Shown here piece by piece: positions 1 to 6,168 of a stretch of DNA of 6,494 nucleotides. The stretch covers positions 1 to 6,494 of the forward strand of contig JANXQE010000348.1 of the NCBI GenBank assembly GCA_025356925.1, read 5' to 3'. A program made the position numbers and the translations under genes. Positions within the stretch are counted from its first letter, which is position 1. Each line of letters opens with the position of its first letter. Source of the DNA: Limisphaerales bacterium. Its GTDB lineage: Bacteria > Verrucomicrobiota > Verrucomicrobiia > Limisphaerales > UBA8199. The notes beneath the pieces were generated by a model. The model had not been told where the DNA came from, searched no databases, and worked only from the letters and a program-made list of their open reading frames with translations.

Positions 1-2
1 CC

Positions 3-89
3 GACGAAAAGCAAAACGAGTTGGTGGCGTCGCTGAAGGCGGCCGGACCGGCGGTCGAGATGGGTCCCTACCGGCCCAACGCTATTTAG
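3..89 (+). CDS. C-terminal tail of an unidentified plus-strand gene (partial)
   Basis: An open frame entering from the left edge codes for 28 residues ending in PYRPNAI and a TAG at 87-89. Third codon positions are strongly G/C, as in the neighbouring genes, which supports real coding rather than chance. The tail contains a short amphipathic stretch (NELVASLKAAGPAVEMG) but no motif that I can assign to a family. It converges on the minus-strand gene at 82-528 and their last codons overlap by 8 bp. Too little is visible to name a function. The other plus-strand frame that stays open here runs antisense to the neighbour and looks like a shadow. Confidence 0.45.
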   Translation, partial: DEKQNELVASLKAAGPAVEMGPYRPNAI

Positions 90-528
90 CCTGTTTCTCC
101 TTTTCAGAAGGGGCTGGGGATTTCTCCGCAGTATTCGAAGCCGGCTTGGGCCCAAAATTCACCGTCGTTGCGGTAAGCTTGCCTTCGCCGGCCGACTTAA
201 GGTAGCCGCTGACCGTTTCGCCAACTACGCCGTCCTCCAGCGTCGCAGGCTTGCCGGACTTTTTGATCTTGGTCGCCGAGGTGATCTGAAACGTGCGTTT
301 ACCTACCGTGATTGTTTTAGCCACCTTATCGAGCGCTGCAAGTTTGCCGTGGAATGGGCCGCCGCCAGTGGCTGGCTTCTCGGTGTTGGTTGTCTCAACG
401 GCCGGCGTCGGAGTCTTCTTTTCCGCTGGTATCTTGTTCGTGGTCTGAGCGAACAAATCCATTTGTGGGCAGGCCAGGGCGGCAACTATGAGTCCAAGGA
501 GGCTGAGTCGAGCGATGGGGTTTTTCAT
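82..528 (-). CDS. Secreted small protein with DUF5666-like core
   Basis: This encodes 148 residues. An N-terminal signal peptide (basic MKNPIAR, hydrophobic core about residues 8-20) probably ends near LFAQ at 24-28. Cys20 lies in the region, but the preceding ALA is a poor lipobox, so secretion to the periplasm or surface is favoured over lipidation. A Thr/Pro/Lys-rich linker (about 29-57) leads to a compact core (about 58-125) with the pattern GKLAALDKVAKTITVG, then TKIKKSGKPAT, then VGETVSGYLK. This resembles the DUF5666-type small beta domain that recurs in secreted verrucomicrobial proteins. A charged Lys/Glu/Pro tail (126-148) follows. It is the last gene of the minus-strand run, 47 bp after the LptE-like gene, and has no strong ribosome-binding site. 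Function is unknown; the domain resemblance is from memory of the pattern, not a search. Confidence 0.75.
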   Translation of the reverse strand: MKNPIARLSLLGLIVAALACPQMDLFAQTTNKIPAEKKTPTPAVETTNTEKPATGGGPFHGKLAALDKVAKTITVGKRTFQITSATKIKKSGKPATLEDGVVGETVSGYLKSAGEGKLTATTVNFGPKPASNTAEKSPAPSEKEKQAK

Positions 529-575
529 GAGCTGATCTTTTTTGGATGGTTTAGTTCAACAGCGTTTTGCGGAGG

Positions 576-1133
576 TTACCATTTGCCTTCCACCAAAAGC
601 GCGGTGACATTTTTGGCAAGGTCGTTCGCCAGCAGCGGCAGGGCCTGTCGTTCGGCGCTGGGCAGATCTGAACCTACGCGCATCAGCGTGTAGCCGGTAA
701 CGGGTTGGTCGAGGATTTGTTTGCCGGTGGCACGTTCGCGGGCGACGACCCGGGCCGTGAGGGCGAGACGAAAGTCGCGAACAGTGAGGATATCGTTGGA
801 GGTCAGCGTGACCTCCACGCGTTGATAACTCGTGAGCGTGCCGCTGACAACGATATCGGCATCCCCGTTGGAAACGAGTTGGTAGGTCCCGTCACGCTGC
901 AACGCTTTGCGCATCTGGGCCGTTACGGCGTCGGTCAACCTGGGCTGCAACGTTTGATTGATGAATGGGCTGACCTGGACCGACTTTTCGCCAGCGGCCA
1001 ATCCATTGGTGGGCCCCAAATGATAGCCGGCGCAGCCGGCGACCGAGAGCGCCAGGAACGCTCCCGGCGTACCGGCCCGAAGCCAACCGAGAAAGGCTTT
1101 AAAGCGGCGGCAGCTTCCGACGTGGTTCAACAT
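576..1133 (-). CDS. lptE: LptE-family LPS-assembly lipoprotein
   Basis: This 185-residue protein has a long basic N-region, a hydrophobic stretch (about 22-32) and a good lipobox VAGC ending at Cys34. Directly after it comes AGYHLGP, the Gly-Tyr signature seen at the mature start of LptE-family proteins. The body follows the family pattern: a strand VQVSPFINQT (52-61), helix RLTDAVTAQMRKALQR (65-80), then DADIVVSGTL (91-100), extended strands at 104-131, and a C-terminal helix (160-180). In characterised bacteria LptE is an outer-membrane lipoprotein that plugs the LptD barrel and helps deliver LPS to the surface. It lies 38 bp downstream of the BamD-like gene, which supports an outer-membrane biogenesis role. 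LptE sequences diverge strongly, so the assignment rests on lipobox, GYHLGP, size and context. Confidence 0.8.
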   Translation of the reverse strand: MLNHVGSCRRFKAFLGWLRAGTPGAFLALSVAGCAGYHLGPTNGLAAGEKSVQVSPFINQTLQPRLTDAVTAQMRKALQRDGTYQLVSNGDADIVVSGTLTSYQRVEVTLTSNDILTVRDFRLALTARVVARERATGKQILDQPVTGYTLMRVGSDLPSAERQALPLLANDLAKNVTALLVEGKW

Positions 1134-1137
1134 GATG

Positions 1138-1144
1138 CCTTCTT
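1138..1144 (-). promoter_or_regulatory. Ribosome-binding site of the lptE-like gene
   Basis: On the minus strand the purine run AAGAAGG sits 4 nt before the ATG at 1133. It supports this start despite the unusually long (about 21-residue) segment ahead of the hydrophobic core of the signal peptide. Confidence 0.5.
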
Positions 1145-1171
1145 CTGATGCTGCACAACTCCGGCGCCGGT

Positions 1172-2158
1172 TTACTTGCTCGCGGTCTGGGTCCGCCTTT
1201 TTAGCTGGTCGATCCGTTGCCGTGCCGGGCCGGCGTAGGGTGAATTGGGGTCGAGGACAATCACCTCGTTATAATAAACGAGGGCGCCGTTCCAACGTTT
1301 GTACTTTTCGTAAAACTTCGCGATCATGAAGCTGCCGCGCGCCTGTTCCGTTCTTAGCGCCGTGATGGTCTTCTGGGCGGTGGCGACTCGCGGGTCGTTC
1401 GGGTACAGAGTGATAAAATCTGTGAACGTGGAAATGGCCTGGCCGGCCGTATTTTGATCGTATTCGGCTGTTTGTGCCTGTTTGTTGTAGGCCAGAGCCT
1501 GCCGGTAGAGGGCGTCCGCGGCGACTTGGGGACGATCGTGATAGCGGTCGGCTGCCGTTTCGTAGGCCTTCGCTGCCAGAGCATAATTCGATTGTTTCTC
1601 GCGCGCCGCCCCGATGTTCATTTGTGCCTGAGGTGCCACATCGCTGTAAGGCCCGTTCTTCACAATCTTCTGGTACATGTCCGAGGTCTTGTCCATGGAA
1701 CTGAAAATCGGTATGTAACCCCAGAGTTTAAACCATTTGCCGGCCAGGTACTTGTTGGCGATTTGGTACTGCCGTTGGACAATCGCCTGGTAATTGTCGA
1801 TCTTTGGCTGCTTCTCAATCACTTTTTGGTACTCCGTGAATGCCTTTTCGTCCTTGCCCGTGGCTTCGTAACAGCGTCCCACAAGATACTGGGCCCGGGG
1901 TGCGTAGTCCGAGAGCGGCCAAACCCTGACAACCCGGCGGGCCGCTTTCAGCGCCACGGCATAGTCCTTCTTGTCGAGCGCTCCTTGCGCTACGTCCAAC
2001 TGCTCCTTCGCTCGGGTCCGCTGCCATTTGCCTCCTCCCCCGGCCGATTCATAAGTCCAGCCTTCTCCGGGTCGATAGATCAATGGGGCCGGGCAGCGGA
2101 AGGGAACCGCGACCAGACAAAGAATGAGTAAAACCAGTCGAGCACACCGGCAGTTCAT
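1172..2158 (-). CDS. bamD: BamD-like TPR protein, outer-membrane protein assembly
   Basis: A 328-residue secreted protein. Residues 5-22 form a hydrophobic signal segment, followed by PLIYRPGEGWTYES (25-38), a start of mature sequence typical of verrucomicrobial BamD-like proteins. The rest is a series of helical TPR-type repeats: about 52-85, 86-118 (YLVGRCYEATGKDEKAFTEY), 124-165, 174-206 (AQMNIGAAREKQSNYALAA), 212-254 and 273-306. A Trp/Phe-rich segment (about 140-156) interrupts the third repeat. BamD scaffolds the beta-barrel assembly machine on the periplasmic face of the outer membrane, bridging BamA and other subunits. It is longer than E. coli BamD (about 245 residues). Neither Cys14 nor Cys22 has a canonical lipobox, so membrane anchoring may differ. 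A general TPR protein of the YbgF/CpoB kind is the main alternative; the adjacent lptE-like gene favours BamD. Confidence 0.75.
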   Translation of the reverse strand: MNCRCARLVLLILCLVAVPFRCPAPLIYRPGEGWTYESAGGGGKWQRTRAKEQLDVAQGALDKKDYAVALKAARRVVRVWPLSDYAPRAQYLVGRCYEATGKDEKAFTEYQKVIEKQPKIDNYQAIVQRQYQIANKYLAGKWFKLWGYIPIFSSMDKTSDMYQKIVKNGPYSDVAPQAQMNIGAAREKQSNYALAAKAYETAADRYHDRPQVAADALYRQALAYNKQAQTAEYDQNTAGQAISTFTDFITLYPNDPRVATAQKTITALRTEQARGSFMIAKFYEKYKRWNGALVYYNEVIVLDPNSPYAGPARQRIDQLKRRTQTASK

Positions 2159-2202
2159 CGCTCAACGGTACCGGCTGGGATTGCGAGGTGTCCAGTCCAA
2201 AC

Positions 2203-2730
2203 TCAGCCGCGATAAACGATCATGACGCCATAGTCAGTCATCAGCTTCTGGCTGCCAATGTCCAGGTGGGTGTAACTGAGGGTATTGATGCTGATAATAT
2301 TTGTTTCGCCAATCCGGATGAGAAAGTTCGTCACCATTTCGTCGAACCGGTCGTGCCCGACCTCGACGCAATCCGTGTGTTTGATCGTCTTGACGCGCAT
2401 CTTGCGGTCGGATTCTTTGGCGGCGACTTCGAGCGGAGCGAGCGCCTTGGCGATCAACACTTCCGGCGCCTTGTTCGAGGGAACACGCAAATGCATTTCC
2501 ACCTTCGCGGCCGCCGAGGAGGAGATCGGATTGGCCGGGTTGGCGCCGAGGCGCGCGCCGGAAGCTTCCGGCGGCAGCGTGGGGATGCCTTCGCCCGAGC
2601 GTGGCACCACAATGGGTTCAGGGATAATAATAGACTGGCCGCAGGAAGGGCAGTCGATCTGCGAGCCGGTGCCGGAACTGTCGACCGCTAACTCCTGCTC
2701 ACATTTCGGACAGGTAAAAATGACATCCAT
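2203..2730 (-). CDS. Zinc-ribbon protein with unrecognised C-terminal domain
   Basis: This 175-residue protein begins with a zinc ribbon: Cys7-x2-Cys10 and Cys27-x2-Cys30 (CPKC and CPSC) should bind one zinc ion in a rubredoxin-like knuckle fold. A Pro/Ala-rich, probably flexible linker (about 36-75) follows. The C-terminal part (about 76-175) reads as an alpha/beta domain, with strands around 76-83, a helix at 88-104, strands at 111-117 and 143-149, and a conserved-looking end YTHLDIGSQKLMTDYGVMIV. There is no signal peptide or membrane segment, so it is probably cytoplasmic. It lies between the small membrane protein and the BamD-like gene. I do not recognise the C-terminal domain and give no function; zinc ribbons of this sort bind nucleic acid or protein partners. 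Confidence 0.8.
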   Translation of the reverse strand: MDVIFTCPKCEQELAVDSSGTGSQIDCPSCGQSIIIPEPIVVPRSGEGIPTLPPEASGARLGANPANPISSSAAAKVEMHLRVPSNKAPEVLIAKALAPLEVAAKESDRKMRVKTIKHTDCVEVGHDRFDEMVTNFLIRIGETNIISINTLSYTHLDIGSQKLMTDYGVMIVYRG

Positions 2731-2736
2731 AAGCGG

Positions 2737-2741
2737 CCTTT
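2737..2741 (-). promoter_or_regulatory. Ribosome-binding site of the zinc-ribbon gene
   Basis: AAAGG on the minus strand, 6 nt before the ATG at 2730. Spacing and sequence are good and fix the start. The 71-bp gap around it is one of the two widest in the run, so an internal promoter is possible, but I saw no convincing -35/-10 pair in it. Confidence 0.5.
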
Positions 2742-2801
2742 AGGTTGCTGAACTGTGAAAGCAGGATAAGACCCAATTTTCCAAGAAGCCAGCGAAAAAT
2801 T

Positions 2802-3206
2802 TTATTCGTATGTCTTCTCGAGCTTCTTGATCCGCGGCCAAACCGGGGAAGATTCGGGAGTCCGGTTTTTAACTTCGGCAAAGAGACGTTTCGCTTCCGA
2901 GGGATCATCCCGGCCGATGAGCAGACAATAATCCAGCTCGATCCAGGCTTTCCGTGGATCCTGAATCGCGCGTCCGTAGGACTTCAGCCAGCTTTTCAGG
3001 CCAGCCGCGCCCTGGGACTCAGCAGCTTTGAGCGTGGGCTCCAGTTGCTGCGGCATGCCGGACAGGGCTTCGCCGACCACCATTGCCGCGGCACTCTGCT
3101 TTTTTTGGGTTTCTTCCTCGTTCTTCACCTTTTCCCAATAAAAGAACAACTCCCAACCGCCGTAGAGCACCGCCAACAGCATTAAAGCTGCGATGAGTTT
3201 GGTCAT
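2802..3206 (-). CDS. Small membrane-anchored protein, translationally coupled to murA
   Basis: A 134-residue protein with one hydrophobic N-terminal segment (residues 4-23, starting MTKLIAALMLL and ending with aromatic WELFFYW). This acts as a membrane anchor or uncleaved signal, since no clear signal peptidase site follows. A charged, likely helical region (25-40, EKVKNEEETQKKQ) follows, then helical segments at about 54-82 and 84-99, ending in a basic PRIKKLEKTYE. The C-terminal half (86-115: AWIELDYCLLIGRDDPSEAKRLFAEVKNR) looks like a single TPR-type helix pair. Its ATG overlaps the murA TGA (ATGA), so the two are probably translated together. I do not recognise the family; a periplasmic accessory role in envelope synthesis is an inference from coupling and topology only. 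Confidence 0.75.
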   Translation of the reverse strand: MTKLIAALMLLAVLYGGWELFFYWEKVKNEEETQKKQSAAAMVVGEALSGMPQQLEPTLKAAESQGAAGLKSWLKSYGRAIQDPRKAWIELDYCLLIGRDDPSEAKRLFAEVKNRTPESSPVWPRIKKLEKTYE

Positions 3207-4465
3207 GATTCCTCTACCCGCTCAACCCGCGCGCCGAGTTGCCGCAGTTTGCCGTCGATGTTCTCATAGCCCCGGTCGAGGTGATAGACTCGGTTGACCT
3301 GGGTCGTGCCCCGGGCGGCCAGGCCGGCGATGACCAGCGCCGCGGAAGCTCTCAAATCACTGGCCATGACCGGCGCGCCGCTCAATGGCTTGCCACCTTT
3401 CACAATCGCACTCGGTCCTTCGATTTCAATGTCGGCGCCCAGACGCGTCAGTTCACTGACGTGCATAAACCGCGATTCAAAGATCCGTTCGGTGATGATG
3501 CTTATGCCAGGCGTGAGTGCCATCAGCGCCATCATCTGTGCCTGAGCGTCGGTGGGAAAACCGGAATAGGGCAGGGTGGTGATGTCCACCGGCTTTAATC
3601 GGCCGTTTCGGCTAACCTTGAGGCTGGCTCCTTCGCGCTCTACCTTCACCCCGGCGTCGTGCAATTTGTCGAGCACTGCATGCATGTGCTCCGGCCGCGC
3701 CCCGCGCAATGTCACTTCGCCGTTGGTGGCCGCCGCCGCAATTGCGTACGTCGCCGCCTCGATCCGGTCGGGGATCACCTCGTGTTCTGCCCCATGTAAT
3801 TGGTCCACTCCGGTGATGGTGACCGTGGGGCTCCCCGCGCCGGTGATTTTGGCGCCCATCGCGTTCAGAAACTTCACGAGGTCCACGACCTCCGGTTCAC
3901 ACGCGGCGCTCTCGATGACGGTGACGCCTTGCGCCAGCACGGCCGCCATCATTACGTTGGCGGTCCCCAGCACCGTCGAGCCCGCCCGGCCGCCCAGGAA
4001 GACAGCCGAGCCTGTCAGCCGTTTGGCGCTCGCTTGCACATAGCCGCTTGCGATGACGATCTTGGCTCCGAGCGCCTGGAACCCCTTTAAATGAAGGTTA
4101 ATAGGCCGGGCTCCAATGACACACCCGCCCGGCAGGGACACGGTGGCTTTGTGCAGCCTGCCGAGCAGCGGACCCATGATGCAAATGGAGCCTCGCATCT
4201 TTCGAATCAGGTCGTAATCTCCGGCTCCCTTGATTTTCTTCGCTTGAATGCGGGCGGTCGCCTTGTGCAGGCGCACTTCAGCGCCCAACCAGGACAGGAT
4301 CTGCGCCATGAACCGGACGTCGCTCAGGTCCGGCACATTATGAATAACGCAGGGTTCTCGGGTGAGCAGGGTGGCTGCCATGATCGGCAGCACGGCATTC
4401 TTGGCGCCGCTAATGGTGACTTCTCCGCGCAAGGGCACGCCGCCTTTGATGAGCAAACTATCCAT
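3203..4465 (-). CDS. murA: UDP-N-acetylglucosamine 1-carboxyvinyltransferase MurA
   Basis: MurA transfers enolpyruvate from PEP to the 3'-hydroxyl of UDP-GlcNAc, the first committed step of peptidoglycan synthesis, in the cytoplasm. At 420 residues it matches the usual length (419 in E. coli) and is colinear throughout. Key residues are present: Lys22-Asn23 in SGAKNAVLP, Arg91, catalytic Cys115 in PGGCVIGARP, Arg120, the general-base-type Asp306 in GFPTDAQAQ, Asp370 and Arg372 in DLRASAAL, and Arg398 in RGYENIDGKL. The Cys at 115 (not Asp) predicts a fosfomycin-sensitive enzyme. The last bases overlap the next gene by 4 bp. It follows prmC by 26 bp, and its own ribosome-binding site is weak, which suggests dependence on upstream translation. 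EPSP synthase (AroA) is excluded by the PGGC loop. Confidence 0.97.
   Translation of the reverse strand: MDSLLIKGGVPLRGEVTISGAKNAVLPIMAATLLTREPCVIHNVPDLSDVRFMAQILSWLGAEVRLHKATARIQAKKIKGAGDYDLIRKMRGSICIMGPLLGRLHKATVSLPGGCVIGARPINLHLKGFQALGAKIVIASGYVQASAKRLTGSAVFLGGRAGSTVLGTANVMMAAVLAQGVTVIESAACEPEVVDLVKFLNAMGAKITGAGSPTVTITGVDQLHGAEHEVIPDRIEAATYAIAAAATNGEVTLRGARPEHMHAVLDKLHDAGVKVEREGASLKVSRNGRLKPVDITTLPYSGFPTDAQAQMMALMALTPGISIITERIFESRFMHVSELTRLGADIEIEGPSAIVKGGKPLSGAPVMASDLRASAALVIAGLAARGTTQVNRVYHLDRGYENIDGKLRQLGARVERVEES
3210..3215 (-). promoter_or_regulatory. Ribosome-binding site inside the end of murA
   Basis: AGAGGA on the minus strand lies within the last codons of murA, 3 nt before the ATG of the downstream 134-residue gene. 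Together with the ATGA overlap it supports re-initiation or coupled translation. Confidence 0.55.
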
Positions 4466-4491
4466 GGAACGTTTTGTTGGAATCGGCAGCG

Positions 4492-5412
4492 CTAAACTAT
4501 TTTGCGCGCCATCAAGATTCTCGGTCGCTGAGTGTAGTCGTTCACGATCTGCTCGACAACCCAGTTTTCGCCCTGAAACAGATTCGCCACCGGTTGCTCC
4601 TGGCCGTCACCAAATTCCATCATGATTTTGCCCCCGGATTTGAGCAGCGGCCCCGCTTCACTCGCCAGGTGGCGATAGAACTCCAGACCGTCAAAACCAC
4701 CATCCAGCGCGCGGCGCGGATCGTACTCACGCACCTCCCGCTGAAGGCCGGCAATTTCCGCGCTGGGAATGTACGGCGGGTTGGCGGCCACGAGATCAAA
4801 AACAGCGCCCTTCGGCACGGCGGGTAACCCGTCGCCGAGCACAAAGCGAATGCGTCCGCTCACGCCATGCCGATCCGCGTTGATTTTAGCCATCTCCAGC
4901 GCCTCAGGTGCAATGTCCAGGGCGATGATGTTCGCTTCAGGACATTTTACTGCCAGCGCGACCGCAACGCACCCGCTGCCGGTCCCGAAGTCCAGAGCGG
5001 CGGGCCCTGGTCTGGGTTCACTCTGTTTCGGCGTGCTCGCGTTTGCGTCGCAATCTCCCGTGGCGCTTTCCAGGATCGAGCGCTGGTTCAAGAATATCCA
5101 GCCGTGCTCGGCGAGCAGTTCCGTTTCCGGGCGCGGAATCAGCACACTTCGATCCACGGCTATATCCAAGCCGCAAAAGGACGTCGAACCGAGGATGTGT
5201 TGGAGCGGTTCACGCTCGCCTCGGCGGATAATCAGTTGGCGCAAGGTGTCTCGCTCGACAGGGGTGAGCGCGCGTTCGAAGTTCAGATACAACTGCATCC
5301 GCGGCAATTGGAGCACGTGAGCTAACAGAAGTTCCGCGTGCAGGCGCGGCGCGTCAACGCCCTTCTTCGCTAAAAAGTCGGTGCTGCGCTGGATCACTTC
5401 CAAGACCGTCAC
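4492..5412 (-). CDS. prmC: Peptide chain release factor N5-glutamine methyltransferase PrmC
   Basis: PrmC uses S-adenosylmethionine to methylate the Gln of the GGQ motif in release factors RF1 and RF2. With a GTG start at 5412 the protein has 306 residues. It has an N-terminal helical substrate-binding domain (about 1-80), the IPRPETE motif (92-98), the SAM-binding loop DFGTGSG (141-147), the acidic Asp166 at the end of strand 2 (IALDIAPE), and catalytic NPPY (211-214) followed by IPSAEIAGL. The frame stays open back to 5583, but that would overlap the response-regulator gene by 98 bp with low-complexity, non-family sequence; MTVLEVIQRSTDFL is the expected N-terminus. No clear ribosome-binding site precedes the GTG, so TTG codons at 5433, 5445 or 5451 remain possible. 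The linker between RPETE and the SAM loop is about 24 residues longer than in E. coli PrmC. Confidence 0.93.
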   Translation of the reverse strand: MTVLEVIQRSTDFLAKKGVDAPRLHAELLLAHVLQLPRMQLYLNFERALTPVERDTLRQLIIRRGEREPLQHILGSTSFCGLDIAVDRSVLIPRPETELLAEHGWIFLNQRSILESATGDCDANASTPKQSEPRPGPAALDFGTGSGCVAVALAVKCPEANIIALDIAPEALEMAKINADRHGVSGRIRFVLGDGLPAVPKGAVFDLVAANPPYIPSAEIAGLQREVREYDPRRALDGGFDGLEFYRHLASEAGPLLKSGGKIMMEFGDGQEQPVANLFQGENWVVEQIVNDYTQRPRILMARKIV

Positions 5413-5485
5413 CGAGGAAGCATAAACGGCCAAGCCGCCGTTCAAAGTCAAAACCGCTGCAGGCTCCGATGTGCGGCCGGTTGGT

Positions 5486-5890
5486 CTACGGTTGCTTCCC
5501 GTCTTGCCCTTCGGGAGGATGCTCCAGCGGGGCCAGGCGTTTAATTTCGGCCAGAAGTTCGGCGGGCCGAAAGGGTTTGGCAAGAAAAGCCGACGCGCCG
5601 GAAAATTCGGATTCCATGTGAGTCATGCGATCGACGCTGACGGTGACGACGATCACCGGGATGTGCTTGGTCGAGTCGGTCTCCTTGAGTTGGCGCAGCG
5701 CTGCCAGCCCACCCATTTCGGGCATTCGGACGTCCAGCACAATCAGCTGCGGTAGTTCGCGGGTTGCCAACTCGAGTGCCTGGCGCCCATTGTTGGCGTC
5801 GAGCAATTGATATCCATTGCGCTCGAGGTAGTGCTTTAACACTCGGTGCATGATCGGATCGTCATCCACTACTAGGATTGTTTGCGCCAT
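5486..5890 (-). CDS. Receiver-only (CheY-like) response regulator
   Basis: Starting at the ATG at 5890 the product is 134 residues, essentially a lone receiver domain (about 4-120). The acidic pocket is Asp9-Asp10-Asp11 (ILVVDDDP), the phospho-acceptor is Asp53 in LIVLDVRMPEMGG, the switch Thr83 lies in VIVVTVS, and Lys105 in AKPFRP completes the active site. So phosphorylation is expected to work. There is no DNA-binding or enzymatic output domain, only a charged tail (EHPPEGQDGKQP), so signalling must pass through partner proteins or a phosphorelay. The frame stays open upstream to 6010, but that extension lacks receiver character, and AAGGGA precedes the chosen ATG. It is the first gene of the minus-strand run, 73 bp ahead of the proposed prmC start. 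Its cognate kinase cannot be told from sequence. Confidence 0.93.
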   Translation of the reverse strand: MAQTILVVDDDPIMHRVLKHYLERNGYQLLDANNGRQALELATRELPQLIVLDVRMPEMGGLAALRQLKETDSTKHIPVIVVTVSVDRMTHMESEFSGASAFLAKPFRPAELLAEIKRLAPLEHPPEGQDGKQP

Positions 5891-5893
5891 AGG

Positions 5894-5899
5894 TCCCTT
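5894..5899 (-). promoter_or_regulatory. Ribosome-binding site of the response-regulator gene
   Basis: AAGGGA on the minus strand, 3 nt before the ATG at 5890. It supports this internal start over the longer open frame beginning at 6010. Confidence 0.5.
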
Positions 5900-6149
5900 T
5901 GGCCGATGGTTGCCATGGTCGCAAAGCCAGTGTTCCGTTTCAAGCGCACGTTTGCAGGCCTCGCCGTCACCGTGCGCCGAGCGGAGGCAGGCCAACGCAG
6001 GCGACGGCAACCCAACGGCTCACCCTGTGCCCCGGCTCAAACCGGCACGTCAGCCAGATATCTTGTTCCCTGTCCAGTCGGCGGGTTCCGTTGACAAAAG
6101 AACGTTTTTCCCTTCAGTCCTTTTGGGTTTTAACCGATACAGTACGGCG

Positions 6150-6168
6150 CAGCATAAGATCAGCATAA
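6150..6168. repeat. Tandem 8-bp direct repeat, possible regulator site
   Basis: CAGCATAA occurs at 6150-6157 and again at 6161-6168, an 11-bp period, close to one helical turn. It lies 47 bp upstream of the sensor ATG and directly beside the minus-strand TTGACA. The repeat itself is certain; its role as an operator is a guess. Confidence 0.45.

Noticed and set aside
42..52. Palindrome GCCGGACCGGC as a terminator for the minus-strand run
   Set aside because: It has no loop to speak of, lies inside the plus-strand coding tail, and no T-run follows directly on the minus strand.
1095..1133. Twin-arginine (Tat) signal at Arg9-Arg10 of the LptE-like protein
   Set aside because: The residues around the Arg pair do not match the S-R-R-x-F-L-K consensus, and the VAGC lipobox fits normal Sec lipoprotein export.
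1454..2131. 225-codon plus-strand open frame opposite the BamD-like gene
   Set aside because: It is antisense to a well-supported TPR gene and its translation shows no family pattern; GC-rich codon use creates such mirror frames.
5413..5583. N-terminal extension of PrmC to the ATG at 5583
   Set aside because: It overlaps the response-regulator gene by 98 bp, reads as Pro/Arg/Trp-rich sequence unlike PrmC, and the family N-terminus begins near VTVLEVIQRS.
5891..6010. N-terminal extension of the response regulator to the ATG at 6010
   Set aside because: The 40 extra residues have no receiver-domain character, and a good ribosome-binding site precedes the ATG at 5890.
6091..6120. Full sigma-70 promoter from TTGACA at 6091
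   Set aside because: At 16-18 bp spacing the downstream hexamers (for example TTCAGT) match TATAAT poorly, so only the -35-like hexamer is noted.
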